41,851 nucleotides of DNA from Neobacillus cucumis. Lineage in GTDB: Bacteria; Bacillota; Bacilli; Bacillales; Cytobacillaceae. The notes below the pieces were generated by a model that was not told the origin of the DNA, made no database searches, and was given only the letters and a program-made list of their open reading frames with translations. Position 1 is the first letter of the stretch. Every line of letters starts with the position of its first letter. Positions 33,202 through 41,830 of this stretch are shown one piece after another. Made by a program: the position numbers and the translations under genes. The stretch spans positions 1 to 41,851 of the forward strand of contig NZ_PGVE01000109.1 in assembly GCF_002860255.1 (NCBI RefSeq). The letters are read 5' to 3'.

Positions 33202-34203
33202 ATGGCAACAATTCATATACCTGTATCGGTGTTAAATCTTGCCCCCATCCGCGAGGGCCAAGATTCCAGACAAGCGATAGAGTCAATGGTAGACCTTGCT
33301 CAGGCCGTCGAAAACATGGGCTATCAACGCTATTGGATTGCGGAGCACCATAATACGGCAACACTGGTCAGTTCAGCAACATCTATTTTGATTCAGCATA
33401 CGTTAGAACATACAAATAAAATTCGCGTAGGGTCCGGAGGAATCATGCTGCCTAACCATGCACCGCTTGTGGTTGCTGAGCAATTCGGAACGATGGCTAC
33501 CATGTTTCCAGACCGAGTTGATCTTGGCCTTGGCCGTGCACCTGGAACTGATATGATGACGGCAAATGCCTTAAGACGTTCGAAAAATGACTCTGTTTAC
33601 ACTTTCCCTGAGGACGTACAGGCATTGCTTACTTATTTTGGAGCAATCGAGCAGCAAAGTTATGTAAAAGCATATCCTGGGGTTGGTACAGATGTTCCGA
33701 TTTACATTTTAGGCTCCTCTACGGATTCTGCTTATCTCGCCGCAAGTTTGGGTCTGCCTTATGTATTTGCTTCCCACTTTGCGCCACGGTATATGGAAGA
33801 GGCCATTTCCATTTATCGTGAACGATTCCAGCCATCAGAGTACTTGGACAAACCGTATATGATGGTCTGTTTAAATGTCATTGCGGCAGAAACGGATGAG
33901 GAAGCCTCATTGATGTCAACCACTATGAAGCAGTTTTTCCTAAACGTCGTCCGCGGTACACAAAATCCGTTGCGTCCGCCAGTTGAAAATTTAGATGAAC
34001 TTTGGAGTCCGATGGAAAAAGAGATGGCTTCATCCATGTCGAGTGTTACGTTTTTAGGAAGCAAGGAAACGGTCCGTCAGCAATTAACGAATTTCCAAGA
34101 GAAATATGGCGTCGATGAGTTTATGGCGGTTTCTTATATCTTTGATCCTGATAAACAAAAGCGTTCATATGAGATTTTTAAGGAAATCGTTGACGGGAAA
34201 TGA
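33202..34203 (+). CDS. Luciferase-like (LLM class) flavin-dependent oxidoreductase
   Basis: 333 residues, TIM barrel of the bacterial luciferase superfamily, single-component branch. Visible: VLNLAPIREG at the start, GYQRYWIAEHHN (conserved His pair), VGSGGIMLPNHAPL, DLGLGRAPGTD and YILGSSTDSAYLAA. It uses reduced FMN and oxygen; substrate unknown. ATG 33202 is nine bases after AAAGGA, so the upstream ATG at 33184, which overlaps that site, is unlikely. Relatives are often annotated MsnO8 or YceB-like. Confidence 0.92.
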   Translation: MATIHIPVSVLNLAPIREGQDSRQAIESMVDLAQAVENMGYQRYWIAEHHNTATLVSSATSILIQHTLEHTNKIRVGSGGIMLPNHAPLVVAEQFGTMATMFPDRVDLGLGRAPGTDMMTANALRRSKNDSVYTFPEDVQALLTYFGAIEQQSYVKAYPGVGTDVPIYILGSSTDSAYLAASLGLPYVFASHFAPRYMEEAISIYRERFQPSEYLDKPYMMVCLNVIAAETDEEASLMSTTMKQFFLNVVRGTQNPLRPPVENLDELWSPMEKEMASSMSSVTFLGSKETVRQQLTNFQEKYGVDEFMAVSYIFDPDKQKRSYEIFKEIVDGK

Positions 34204-34218
34204 CATTACCTGGAACAT

Positions 34219-34260
34219 AAAAAAATCACCCTCTGTAAAAGTTCAGAGGGTGATTTTTTT
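34219..34260. terminator. Bidirectional terminator, overlaps serC stop
   Basis: AAAAAATCACCCTCTG / CAGAGGGTGATTTTTT around TAAAAGTT. It closes both convergent genes; the serC stop codon touches its right arm. Confidence 0.92.
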
Positions 34261-35356
34261 AGTTATTATCTTTTTGAAATTGAGTCATAAATTCACTGAA
34301 TGCTTGGCACGCTTCAACCGGAACAGCGTTGTATGCGGAAACGCGGCATCCGCCGATCGAACGGTGACCGTTTACTCCGACAAAACCTGCTTGTTTCGCC
34401 TGGTCTAAGAATTTCTTCTCCAGTTCCGGAGTTTTTAGGTTAAAAGTAAGATTCATCAGTGAGCGGCTGTCTTGGTCCGCGTGACCAATGTAGAAACCGT
34501 TGCTGCCGTCAATTACTGAGTAAATAAGGTTTGCCTTTTCCTCGTTACGCTTTGCGATGGCTTCTAAACCACCTAAATCACGTGCCCAGTTTAGAACTTC
34601 TCCCAGCATGTAAATACCAAAGGTTGGAGGTGTATTATAAAGGGAGTTATTTTTCGCATGTGTGCTGTACTTTAACATTGTTGGAATATTTGTGTTTGCA
34701 CTTTCAAGGAAATCCTTGCGAATAATAACAACTGTTACACCTGATGGACCTAGGTTTTTCTGTGCACCTGCATAAATAAGAGCAAACTTGCTAACATCAA
34801 TTGGCTTAGAAAGAATATCACTAGACATATCTGCAATTAGAGGAACATCTCCCGTATCAGGGAAGTCCTTCCACTGTGTACCATAAATTGTATTATTTGA
34901 GGTCAAGTGTACATATGCATCCTCTTTGTCATACTGTAATTCATTAATAGTAGGAATGCTGCGGTAATTACCTTCTTTTGTAGAAGCAGCATGATAAACC
35001 TCACCAAATAATTTTGCTTCGGAGAAGGCTTTTTCTGACCAAGAACCTGTCATTACATAACTAGCTTTTTTTCCTGGTTGTAAAAAATTCATCGGAATCA
35101 TTGAAAATTGAAGGCTGGCTCCGCCTTGAAGAAAAAGAACTTCATGGGTATTAGGAATGGCTAACAGTTCTTTTAAGCTGCTAATCGCCTGATTATGTAC
35201 TTCTTCATATGGGCGGCTGCGGTGGCTGAGTTCCATTACTGACATGCCTGTACCACGGAAATCGATTAGTTCCGCCTGAGCTTTTTCTAAGACTGAAAGA
35301 GGTAATGCAGAAGGGCCAGCATTAAAATTGTAAGTACGTTGGACTTGTAATTTCAC
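34259..35356 (-). CDS. serC: Phosphoserine aminotransferase
   Basis: Converts 3-phosphohydroxypyruvate and glutamate to phosphoserine and 2-oxoglutarate in serine synthesis; may also act in pyridoxal synthesis. 365 residues, full length. YNFNAGPSALP at the start, GGASLQF phosphate-binding loop, IADMSSDILS and the Schiff-base Lys in YAGAQKNLGPSG are all typical. GTG 35356 lies nine bases after GGAG; GTG 35365 overlaps that site. It stands alone without serA. Confidence 0.96.
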   Translation of the reverse strand: MKLQVQRTYNFNAGPSALPLSVLEKAQAELIDFRGTGMSVMELSHRSRPYEEVHNQAISSLKELLAIPNTHEVLFLQGGASLQFSMIPMNFLQPGKKASYVMTGSWSEKAFSEAKLFGEVYHAASTKEGNYRSIPTINELQYDKEDAYVHLTSNNTIYGTQWKDFPDTGDVPLIADMSSDILSKPIDVSKFALIYAGAQKNLGPSGVTVVIIRKDFLESANTNIPTMLKYSTHAKNNSLYNTPPTFGIYMLGEVLNWARDLGGLEAIAKRNEEKANLIYSVIDGSNGFYIGHADQDSRSLMNLTFNLKTPELEKKFLDQAKQAGFVGVNGHRSIGGCRVSAYNAVPVEACQAFSEFMTQFQKDNN

Positions 35357-35736
35357 TATTCTCACTCCATCTATTTGGTTTATTACGACTATAACATAGA
35401 TTCAATTTTCGGAAAATAAATTTTAGTCTATTCTGGGAAGTTATTTTGCAAAAATTTATTATTAGCAAAATGGAAACGTTTTATTAGGGGGGAATGTGAA
35501 TTTTTTGTGAAATATTAACACGAATTACTATATAGATTTATGTCTGGCTAATTCAAGTGACTTTGGAAAACGACGAAAATCTTTAGGAGCATTAATTTTT
35601 AAAATTAAAAATAAAGTTTTCCAAAATGCCTACGGTATAATTCAAGACGGAGTCATTTATTTTTGTAGCTAAAGTATGTTTTTTCTTTAATATTAGAAAT
35701 AATATAAACAAAAATATACAAAAAAGGAGTTTGATC
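35357..35736. other. Divergent intergenic region serC-yhfK
   Basis: 380 bases, no gene. TTTGGAAAAC (35562-35571) and GTTTTCCAAA (35616-35625) are perfect inverted arms around an AT palindrome. ATGGAAACGTTTTA (35470-35483) resembles a CcpA site but lacks the closing CA. Confidence 0.45.
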
Positions 35737-36381
35737 ATGAAGGTTTTTGTCGTTGGTGCACATGGGAGAATCGGTAATCAACTCATCGGATTATTATCAC
35801 AAACGAATAAACATACAGTCAAAGCTATGGTTCGCAAAGAAGAACAGACCAATGGTTTACAAACATTAGGTATTGAGACAGCAATAATCAATTTAGAGGA
35901 TAGTGTCGAGGAAATTGCAAACGGGGCCAAGGGATGTGATGCGATTGTGTTTACCGCTGGCTCTGGAGGACATACAGGTGCAGATAAGACACTTTTAGTC
36001 GATCTGGATGGTGCAGTGAAAACAATAGAAGCAGCGGAAAAGGCAAAAATTAAACGCTTTATCATGGTTAGTGCACTTCAAGCACATCGAAGAGAAAACT
36101 GGCGTGAAGCGATAAAGCCCTATTATGTGGCAAAGTATTACGCTGATAAAATACTCGAGCAAAGTAATTTAACCTACACAATCATTCGTCCAGGCGGACT
36201 ATTGGACAATAAAGGTACCGGCCATATATCAGCTGCAGTGGATATTGCCAGTGGGACGATTTCTCGTGAAGACGTAGCGAAAACAATTATCGCTTCATTA
36301 GAAGAAGGCAATACTTTTTATAAGGCGTTTGACCTTGTTTCTGGAGAAATTCCTATTACTGAAGCATTAAAGCTTATCTAA
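35737..36381 (+). CDS. yhfK: NAD(P)-binding SDR-type protein YhfK
   Basis: 214 residues, atypical short-chain dehydrogenase/NmrA-like Rossmann fold. VVGAHGRIGNQL is the dinucleotide loop (GxxGxxG); FTAGSGG, MVSALQAHRRENW, PYYVAKYYAD (Tyr-x3-Lys) and TIIRPGGL follow. It matches B. subtilis YhfK in length and closely in sequence, whose reaction is unknown. AAAAAGGAG lies seven bases before ATG 35737. Single gene. Confidence 0.93.
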   Translation: MKVFVVGAHGRIGNQLIGLLSQTNKHTVKAMVRKEEQTNGLQTLGIETAIINLEDSVEEIANGAKGCDAIVFTAGSGGHTGADKTLLVDLDGAVKTIEAAEKAKIKRFIMVSALQAHRRENWREAIKPYYVAKYYADKILEQSNLTYTIIRPGGLLDNKGTGHISAAVDIASGTISREDVAKTIIASLEEGNTFYKAFDLVSGEIPITEALKLI

Positions 36382-36604
36382 AAATTACCTGGAACAATAA
36401 AAAAGACCCGGATATTTACTGGGTTTTTCATATGCTTATTCATAGCCCTGAGTTTATTTCTATTCAATATGAAGTAATTTTATATAATATTTTGAAGCGA
36501 AAAAATTATCCCTGGATTACTTTAATTGATTACTATATGAAAGTAGTTGGATAATTATCAATAAGTAATTATTAAAATAAGATTAAGAATATTTTTACAA
36601 TATA
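36382..36604. other. Intergenic region, AT-rich
   Basis: A weak hairpin GACCC/GGGTT near 36406-36427 with a T run may terminate yhfK. The rest is very A+T rich and contains no gene I can support. Confidence 0.4.
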
Positions 36605-36633
36605 TTGACATAAAAAAGACAAACATTTATATT
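36605..36633 (+). promoter_or_regulatory. Promoter of the dehydrogenase-ABC-aminotransferase operon
   Basis: Perfect -35 TTGACA (36605-36610), 17-bp spacer, -10 TATATT (36628-36633). Leader of about 45 nt, too short for a riboswitch. Confidence 0.75.
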
Positions 36634-36684
36634 AATAGAATATTATACATAAATATACATAATTTAAGAGAGGGATTGTTGAAT

Positions 36685-37782
36685 ATGTTCGTAACAGTCG
36701 GGCCAGGGCAATATCATAGAAAAACTGGATTATTATCGGATGCTGGGTTATACATAAAAAAGCTTGGAACGACTGCCGTACTTATCGGAGGAAATACGAG
36801 CCGTCAAGTCATTGAAGGACCACTCCGGCAAAGCTTATCCGAACATGGAATAACATTGAAACAATCTTTGTGGTTTGGGGGAGAGTCCTCACAAACGAAT
36901 ATTAATAGATTGATTGAACAATTAAAGAATGAAAACTTTGATGTACTCATTGCTGCCGGCGGTGGTAAAGCGCTCGATACAGTGAAAGCAGCAGCCTACT
37001 ATTTGAATAAGCCGTTAGTAGCTATCCCAACTATCGCCGCTACCTGTGCGGCCGCTACACCAATTTGTATTCTCTACAGTGATGAAGGAGAATTCTTAAA
37101 AATCGGGAGAAATTCTAAAGTTCCAGAATTAGTCTTAGTGGACACAAATATTATTTTGGATGCACCTGTTCGCTATTTAATAGCTGGGATCGGAGATACA
37201 TTAGCTAAATGGTTCGAAACAAAATGTTCGATAAAAAAAGCCAGTCCAAATGCCATTAATCAAACTGCGATTGCCATAGCGGGCCAGTTATATCAAACTT
37301 TGATCAAAAGTGGGACAAAAGCGGTCAGCTCGATTCATGAGCAAAAATTAACGAATGAACTTAATGACATAATCGATGCCATTATTTTAGTCAGTGGAAG
37401 CGTGAGTGGCTATGGCGGAGACGATTGCCGAACAGCAGCTGCCCATGCGATTTATTCAGGTTTAACTATCTTTCCGGAAATTCACGATACTTATCATGGA
37501 GAAATTGTCGCTTTTGGGATATTAGCACAGTTATGTATGGAAGGTACGGCAGAGGAAGAAGTAAAGGCATTAATAAACTATTACCAACAGGTTGGTTTGC
37601 CTTACACTCTACAACAGATGGCAATCAAGAGTTTAACTAATGATCAATGGAAAGAGTTAGGTGAAATTACGGTTACGATTGAAGATATGGCGAATATGCC
37701 ATTTGAAGTAACACCTGAAATGGTGATTACCTCTGTCCGTCAAGCAGACAAAATCGGTACTGATATGTTGGCAATAGTTTAA
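36685..37782 (+). CDS. Glycerol-dehydrogenase-like metal-dependent alcohol dehydrogenase
   Basis: 365 residues, GldA branch of the iron-type alcohol dehydrogenase fold. AAGGGKALDTVKAAA is the NAD-binding loop, AIPTIAATCAAATP the following segment, and AGIGDTLAKWFE plus AAAHAIYSGL and DTYHGEIVAFG supply the Asp/His metal ligands. It oxidises an alcohol or reduces a carbonyl with NAD(H). Glycerol is not assured: the neighbours are a NitT/TauT-type importer and an aminotransferase. ATG 36685 is ten bases after GAGAGGG; TTG codons at 36676 and 36679 are nearer. First gene of the operon. Confidence 0.85.
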   Translation: MFVTVGPGQYHRKTGLLSDAGLYIKKLGTTAVLIGGNTSRQVIEGPLRQSLSEHGITLKQSLWFGGESSQTNINRLIEQLKNENFDVLIAAGGGKALDTVKAAAYYLNKPLVAIPTIAATCAAATPICILYSDEGEFLKIGRNSKVPELVLVDTNIILDAPVRYLIAGIGDTLAKWFETKCSIKKASPNAINQTAIAIAGQLYQTLIKSGTKAVSSIHEQKLTNELNDIIDAIILVSGSVSGYGGDDCRTAAAHAIYSGLTIFPEIHDTYHGEIVAFGILAQLCMEGTAEEEVKALINYYQQVGLPYTLQQMAIKSLTNDQWKELGEITVTIEDMANMPFEVTPEMVITSVRQADKIGTDMLAIV

Positions 37783-37814
37783 TAATTACACAGAAAAAAT
37801 AGGGGGATTTATTA

Positions 37815-38804
37815 ATGAAAAAGTGGTTAGTTTTATTTTGTTCAATGATGTTGTTTTTTGCTTTAACAGCTTGTGGGAAAGACCAAGCATCCAGCAGTGC
37901 TGAAGGTAAAAAATCATCGGAGCCATTAAAGGTGACACTGCCAACTTGGACAGGTTATGGTCCATTATTTTTGGCAAAAGAAAAAGGCTTTTTTAAGAAA
38001 AATGGAATTGATGTTGATCTTTCAATCGTAGAAGGTTTAGCAGAGCGTAAGCAAGCATTAGCTAGTGGGAAAATCGACGGTATGGCAACTGCACTTGACG
38101 TTCAAGTAACACTGGCAGCATCAAAGATTCCAGTACAGGTTGTTTGGGTATTAGATGATTCTCACGGCGGAGACGGTATTCTTGTTAAAAATGGCATCAA
38201 TAGTGTTAAAGATTTAAAGGGCAAAAAGGTTGCTTTTGAAGTAGGGTCAACTAGTCATATGCTAGCATTAACAGCTTTAAAACAAGGTGGATTAACAGAA
38301 AAAGACGTAGAAGTTGTTCAAATGTCTGCAGGTGACGCTGGTGCAGCTTTTGCAGCAGGTAAAGTAGATGCAGCGGTAACTTGGGAGCCATGGTTATCAA
38401 AAGGTTCTGAAGCAAATGGAAAAGTATTATTATCAACAAAAGATTTACCAGGAATTATCGTTGACACGATTAGCTTTAAAAAAGACGTCATTAAAAATCG
38501 TCCAGATGATGTGAAGGCGTTTGTAAAAGCAATGGGTGAAGCGATGCAATATTGGAAAGATCATAAAGATGAAGCAGATGAAAGTATGGCTAAGGGATTA
38601 AAAATCGATACAAAAGAATTTGTTGGAACAGAATCAGGCCTGAAGTTCTTTACAAAAGAGGATAACAAAGAACTGTTTGGTACTGACAACAGCAAGGGAT
38701 CCATCTACAAATCAACTGATAATGCAATTCAGTTTTATAAAGAGCAAGGTATCATAAAGAATGAACCTAAAGCAGAAGAGATTATTAACCCAAGTTTTCA
38801 GTAA
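37815..38804 (+). CDS. ABC transporter substrate-binding lipoprotein, SsuA/NMT1-like
   Basis: 329 residues. Lipoprotein signal with lipobox LTAC, Cys20, so it is anchored outside the membrane. The mature part is a two-lobed binding protein: LPTWTGYGPLFLAKEKGFFKK, GKIDGMATALDVQ, VKDLKGKKVAFEVGSTSHML and AAVTWEPWLSKG are the typical segments of sulfonate, nitrate, taurine and thiamine-precursor binders. Ligand unknown. A terminator after it and before the permease gene suggests more binding protein than transporter is made. Confidence 0.9.
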   Translation: MKKWLVLFCSMMLFFALTACGKDQASSSAEGKKSSEPLKVTLPTWTGYGPLFLAKEKGFFKKNGIDVDLSIVEGLAERKQALASGKIDGMATALDVQVTLAASKIPVQVVWVLDDSHGGDGILVKNGINSVKDLKGKKVAFEVGSTSHMLALTALKQGGLTEKDVEVVQMSAGDAGAAFAAGKVDAAVTWEPWLSKGSEANGKVLLSTKDLPGIIVDTISFKKDVIKNRPDDVKAFVKAMGEAMQYWKDHKDEADESMAKGLKIDTKEFVGTESGLKFFTKEDNKELFGTDNSKGSIYKSTDNAIQFYKEQGIIKNEPKAEEIINPSFQ

Positions 38805-38826
38805 TAGGTAATTGTAGTACAAAACG

Positions 38827-38862
38827 GCCTAATATATGAGTCTTCATATATTAGGCTTTTTA
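38827..38862 (+). terminator. Internal terminator between binding protein and permease genes
   Basis: GCCTAATATATGA / TCATATATTAGGC, 13 bp perfect, loop GTCT, then five T. Partial read-through would set the ratio of binding protein to transporter. Confidence 0.88.
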
Positions 38863-38888
38863 ACAGATTGATAGAGTGGGTGAGTATA

Positions 38889-39686
38889 ATGTTGGCAAAA
38901 TTATTTACGCCTAATAAGGAGATTCCAAAAGGTTTTTATTCGACCGCCGGATTCGTTACCTTCTTTGTATTTTTAGCCGTTTGGTGTGTACTAACATATG
39001 GAGGGATTGTTAATCCATTGTTTTTACCAACACCGACCAATGTATTGGCAACTGGTGTTGATTTATTTATCAATGGAGACCTGCTTTCTGATATTGGAAT
39101 AAGTTTTTCTAGGGTACTCATTGGATTTTTAGCTGCGGCAATTATTGGAATCCCTCTAGGTATCTTAATGGGTTCATTAAAAATCATGGAAGGTGCGTTC
39201 GAACCAATCATTGGCTTTATACGATACATGCCAGCATCTGCATTTATTCCATTATTAATATTATGGATCGGCCTTGGAGAGCCAGAAAAGATGAGTGTGA
39301 TTTTCCTAGGTACCTTTTTTCAATTAACGCTTATGATTATGGATGTAACGAAAAATGTGCAGAATGACTTAATTGAAGTTTCTTATACTCTAGGGGCTAA
39401 GAGAGGCCAAGTATTTACTAAGGTCATTTTACCCGCGGCTCTGCCAGGGATTGTAGATACGCTCAGAATTACATTTGGGTGGGCTTGGACTTATTTAGTT
39501 GTAGCTGAAATTGTCGGTGCTTCAAGTGGTTTAGGCTATATGATCATGCAGGCCTCCCGTTTCCTCCAGCCTGATAAAATTATTGTTGGTATTTTAATTA
39601 TTGGTTTATTAGGGCTGTTAACAGATATGATCTTTAAGGCCATTTATCGCGCTTCATTTTCATGGATGAGAAAGGATGGTTTATAG
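38889..39686 (+). CDS. ABC transporter permease, SsuC/TauC-like
   Basis: 265 residues with about six membrane helices. The EAA loop reads EVSYTLGAKRGQVFTKVILPAALPG, which docks the ATPase; the preceding FIRYMPASAFIPLLILWIGLG is the usual family segment. ATG 38889 is chosen over the TTG at 38868; its ribosome site (GGGTGAG) is modest. The ATPase gene starts one base after its stop. Confidence 0.92.
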   Translation: MLAKLFTPNKEIPKGFYSTAGFVTFFVFLAVWCVLTYGGIVNPLFLPTPTNVLATGVDLFINGDLLSDIGISFSRVLIGFLAAAIIGIPLGILMGSLKIMEGAFEPIIGFIRYMPASAFIPLLILWIGLGEPEKMSVIFLGTFFQLTLMIMDVTKNVQNDLIEVSYTLGAKRGQVFTKVILPAALPGIVDTLRITFGWAWTYLVVAEIVGASSGLGYMIMQASRFLQPDKIIVGILIIGLLGLLTDMIFKAIYRASFSWMRKDGL

Positions 39687-39687
39687 G

Positions 39688-40518
39688 ATGGTCACGGCGG
39701 CAACGAAAAATGAGGAAATTAATATAACTCAGTCTAATTTGGCAATGCCAAAATTAGAAATTAAAAATGTCGGCAAAGTTTTTAAAACGAAAAGTGGAGA
39801 GACGACGGCCTTGGAGAAAACCTCATTTACAGTGACAGAAGGCGAATTTGTAACGATACTGGGGCCGTCAGGATGTGGGAAATCAACAGTTTTACGAATT
39901 GTAGCAGGTTTAGAGGAAGCTTCGTCTGGTGAAGTATTGCTTGATGGACAGAAGATTAATGGTCCGGGGCCTGATCGTGGGATGGTGTTTCAATCTTATA
40001 CGCTATATCCATGGTTAACTGTTAAAGAAAACATCACCTTTGGCTTAAAATTACAAGGTGTTTCGCAAAAAGAACGTGACGATGTAGCTCGTCATTACTT
40101 ACAGTTAATCGGACTCGAAGGATTTGAGAAACATTATCCTATTCAATTATCAGGTGGTATGAAACAGCGGGTGGCAATCGCTCGTGCGTTGGCAAATAAC
40201 CCCAAAATCCTTTTAATGGATGAGCCATTTGGTGCACTTGATGCGCAAACAAGAAATATTATGCAGGAAGTTCTTTTGAAAGCATGGGAAGAGTCGAAGA
40301 AAACCATTTTGTTTATTACCCATGATGTAGAAGAATCGATTTTCCTTGCTGATTCGGTGTATGTAATGACAGCAAGACCAGGACGTTTAAAGAAAAAGGT
40401 TCCTATTACATTGGAAAGACCAAGGGATTTTAGTGTCAAAGGTACGGTAGAATTTGCAAAATATAAAGAAGAGTTATTATCGCTCATTAGGGAAGAGAGT
40501 TTAAAGGCGATCAATTAA
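39688..40518 (+). CDS. ABC transporter ATPase, SsuB/TauB-like
   Basis: 276 residues. Walker A GPSGCGKST, Q-loop MVFQSYTLYPWLTV, signature LSGGMKQR, Walker B ILLMDEPFGALD and switch His in FITHDVEE are all intact, so it should hydrolyse ATP. About 25 extra residues precede the ABC domain. ATG 39688 is 11 bases after AAAGGA; an ATG at 39676 overlaps that site and the permease end. It energises the adjacent permease. Confidence 0.93.
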   Translation: MVTAATKNEEINITQSNLAMPKLEIKNVGKVFKTKSGETTALEKTSFTVTEGEFVTILGPSGCGKSTVLRIVAGLEEASSGEVLLDGQKINGPGPDRGMVFQSYTLYPWLTVKENITFGLKLQGVSQKERDDVARHYLQLIGLEGFEKHYPIQLSGGMKQRVAIARALANNPKILLMDEPFGALDAQTRNIMQEVLLKAWEESKKTILFITHDVEESIFLADSVYVMTARPGRLKKKVPITLERPRDFSVKGTVEFAKYKEELLSLIREESLKAIN

Positions 40519-40587
40519 TTCAGTTAAAATTTGGATTTAATATAAACTATCAGTTTCTTTTAAGATTAGTGAAAGGTGTCTGTTAAG

Positions 40588-41802
40588 GTGAAAATCGAAT
40601 CTTTTTTTTCAAATAACATAAAAGAGGCACTTAAGAACAATCCTCCGGGAGAATGGATGCCAAAGCTGCCAGAGGAGTGTATCCGCCTGAGCTCTGGTTA
40701 TCCAGATCCCTCACTGGTTCCATCTCAAAAAATTAAGGAAGCTGTATCTAAACTTCTTGACGAGGAACAGGATTTGCCTCTTCACTATCTCGGAAGTCCA
40801 CGTATTAAAAAACTACATCAACAAATACAGAAGCGATTGGCAGAGCGTAAAATGAATGTTCAGGATGAAGAGCTGTTAATAACTTCTGGTGCCTGCCAAG
40901 CAATTGATTTAATTGCCCGAGTCTTGATTGATGAGAGCTCTTTAGTTGTGGTAGAAGCTCCAACCTATATGGAAGCATTAGAGATATTTCAAAACTATAC
41001 GAAACAAATTATTAACATACCAATTGATGAAAACGGGCTTCAAACGAATGTATTAGAAGAAATATTAAAGGATAGAAGACGAAAAAATCTTTCGCTTCCA
41101 AGGATTTTATATACCATTCCAACTGCACAGAATCCAACCGGAACGACTCTTGAATGGAACCGTCGGAAGCATCTTGTTAAATTAGCTGAAGAATTTAATT
41201 TTCTTATCGTAGAAGATGATGCATATGGTGAGCTCTCTTTTGAAGATGATCCGCAGTCACTAAAAGCAATCGATTCTTCTGGAAGAGTGCTTCATGTAGG
41301 TTCATTATCAAAAGTAGTGGCTCCGGGAATGCGTATCGGATGGATTGCTGGAAATCGGGAGTTTATATCGGCATTTACATGGTTTAAAAAAGATTTAGAT
41401 CATCCATTTGCTCAGGCAACAATGGCCTCGTATTTAGAGGGAATTGCTTTTGAAGAACGTCTTAAGATGTTAAAAGAGCTATATCATAAGAAGTGTGATA
41501 CTTTAATTAAGGCATTAAGGGATCATTTTCCTGAATCGGTTACCTGGTATGTGCCGAGCGGAGGTTACTTTGTTTGGGTGCGTATTTCTGGAATAGATAC
41601 TTTAGAACTCTTAGAACATTCCCTGGGCAAGGGCGTTTCATTTATTCCGGGAAAATATTTCTTCTTAAACCAACAGGATGGAACAGAATTTCTCCGTCTC
41701 TCATTTTGTTATGAAGGCGAGGCTGAAATTATCGAAGGGATAAAACGCTTGGGACAGATTATTATGGAGCAATTAAAATTTACTTCTTCATTATTAAAAT
41801 AG
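40588..41802 (+). CDS. PLP-dependent aminotransferase, MocR/LysN-like without HTH
   Basis: 404 residues, fold type I class I/II aminotransferase. Substrate-side SSGYPDPSLVP, LLITSGACQAIDLIARVL, TIPTAQNPTG, VEDDAYGELSF and Schiff-base Lys242 in GSLSKVVAPGMRIGW are visible. Such enzymes transfer amino groups from 2-aminoadipate, aromatic or other amino donors. GTG 40588 follows AAAGG at 40572-40576; GTG 40576 overlaps it. It lies about 70 bases after the ATPase gene with no terminator between, so it is probably the last gene of the operon and may deaminate the imported compound (inference). Confidence 0.88.
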   Translation: MKIESFFSNNIKEALKNNPPGEWMPKLPEECIRLSSGYPDPSLVPSQKIKEAVSKLLDEEQDLPLHYLGSPRIKKLHQQIQKRLAERKMNVQDEELLITSGACQAIDLIARVLIDESSLVVVEAPTYMEALEIFQNYTKQIINIPIDENGLQTNVLEEILKDRRRKNLSLPRILYTIPTAQNPTGTTLEWNRRKHLVKLAEEFNFLIVEDDAYGELSFEDDPQSLKAIDSSGRVLHVGSLSKVVAPGMRIGWIAGNREFISAFTWFKKDLDHPFAQATMASYLEGIAFEERLKMLKELYHKKCDTLIKALRDHFPESVTWYVPSGGYFVWVRISGIDTLELLEHSLGKGVSFIPGKYFFLNQQDGTEFLRLSFCYEGEAEIIEGIKRLGQIIMEQLKFTSSLLK

Positions 41803-41805
41803 GTT

Positions 41806-41830
41806 ATGGGTTCGACTCCTTTCGAGCGCG
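41806..41830 (+). other. tRNA T-arm-like fragment
   Basis: ATGGGTTCGACTCCTTT contains the GGTTCGACTCC core of a tRNA T-arm, but the stem has a mismatch and no cloverleaf precedes it because the aminotransferase gene ends at 41802. Possibly a tRNA remnant or chance. Confidence 0.25.

Noticed and set aside
35470..35484. CcpA (cre)-like site between serC and yhfK
   Set aside because: It lacks the terminal CA of the consensus, so the match is not convincing.
36382..36684. Riboswitch upstream of the dehydrogenase-ABC operon
   Set aside because: The predicted leader is only about 45 nt and the region shows no known aptamer motif.
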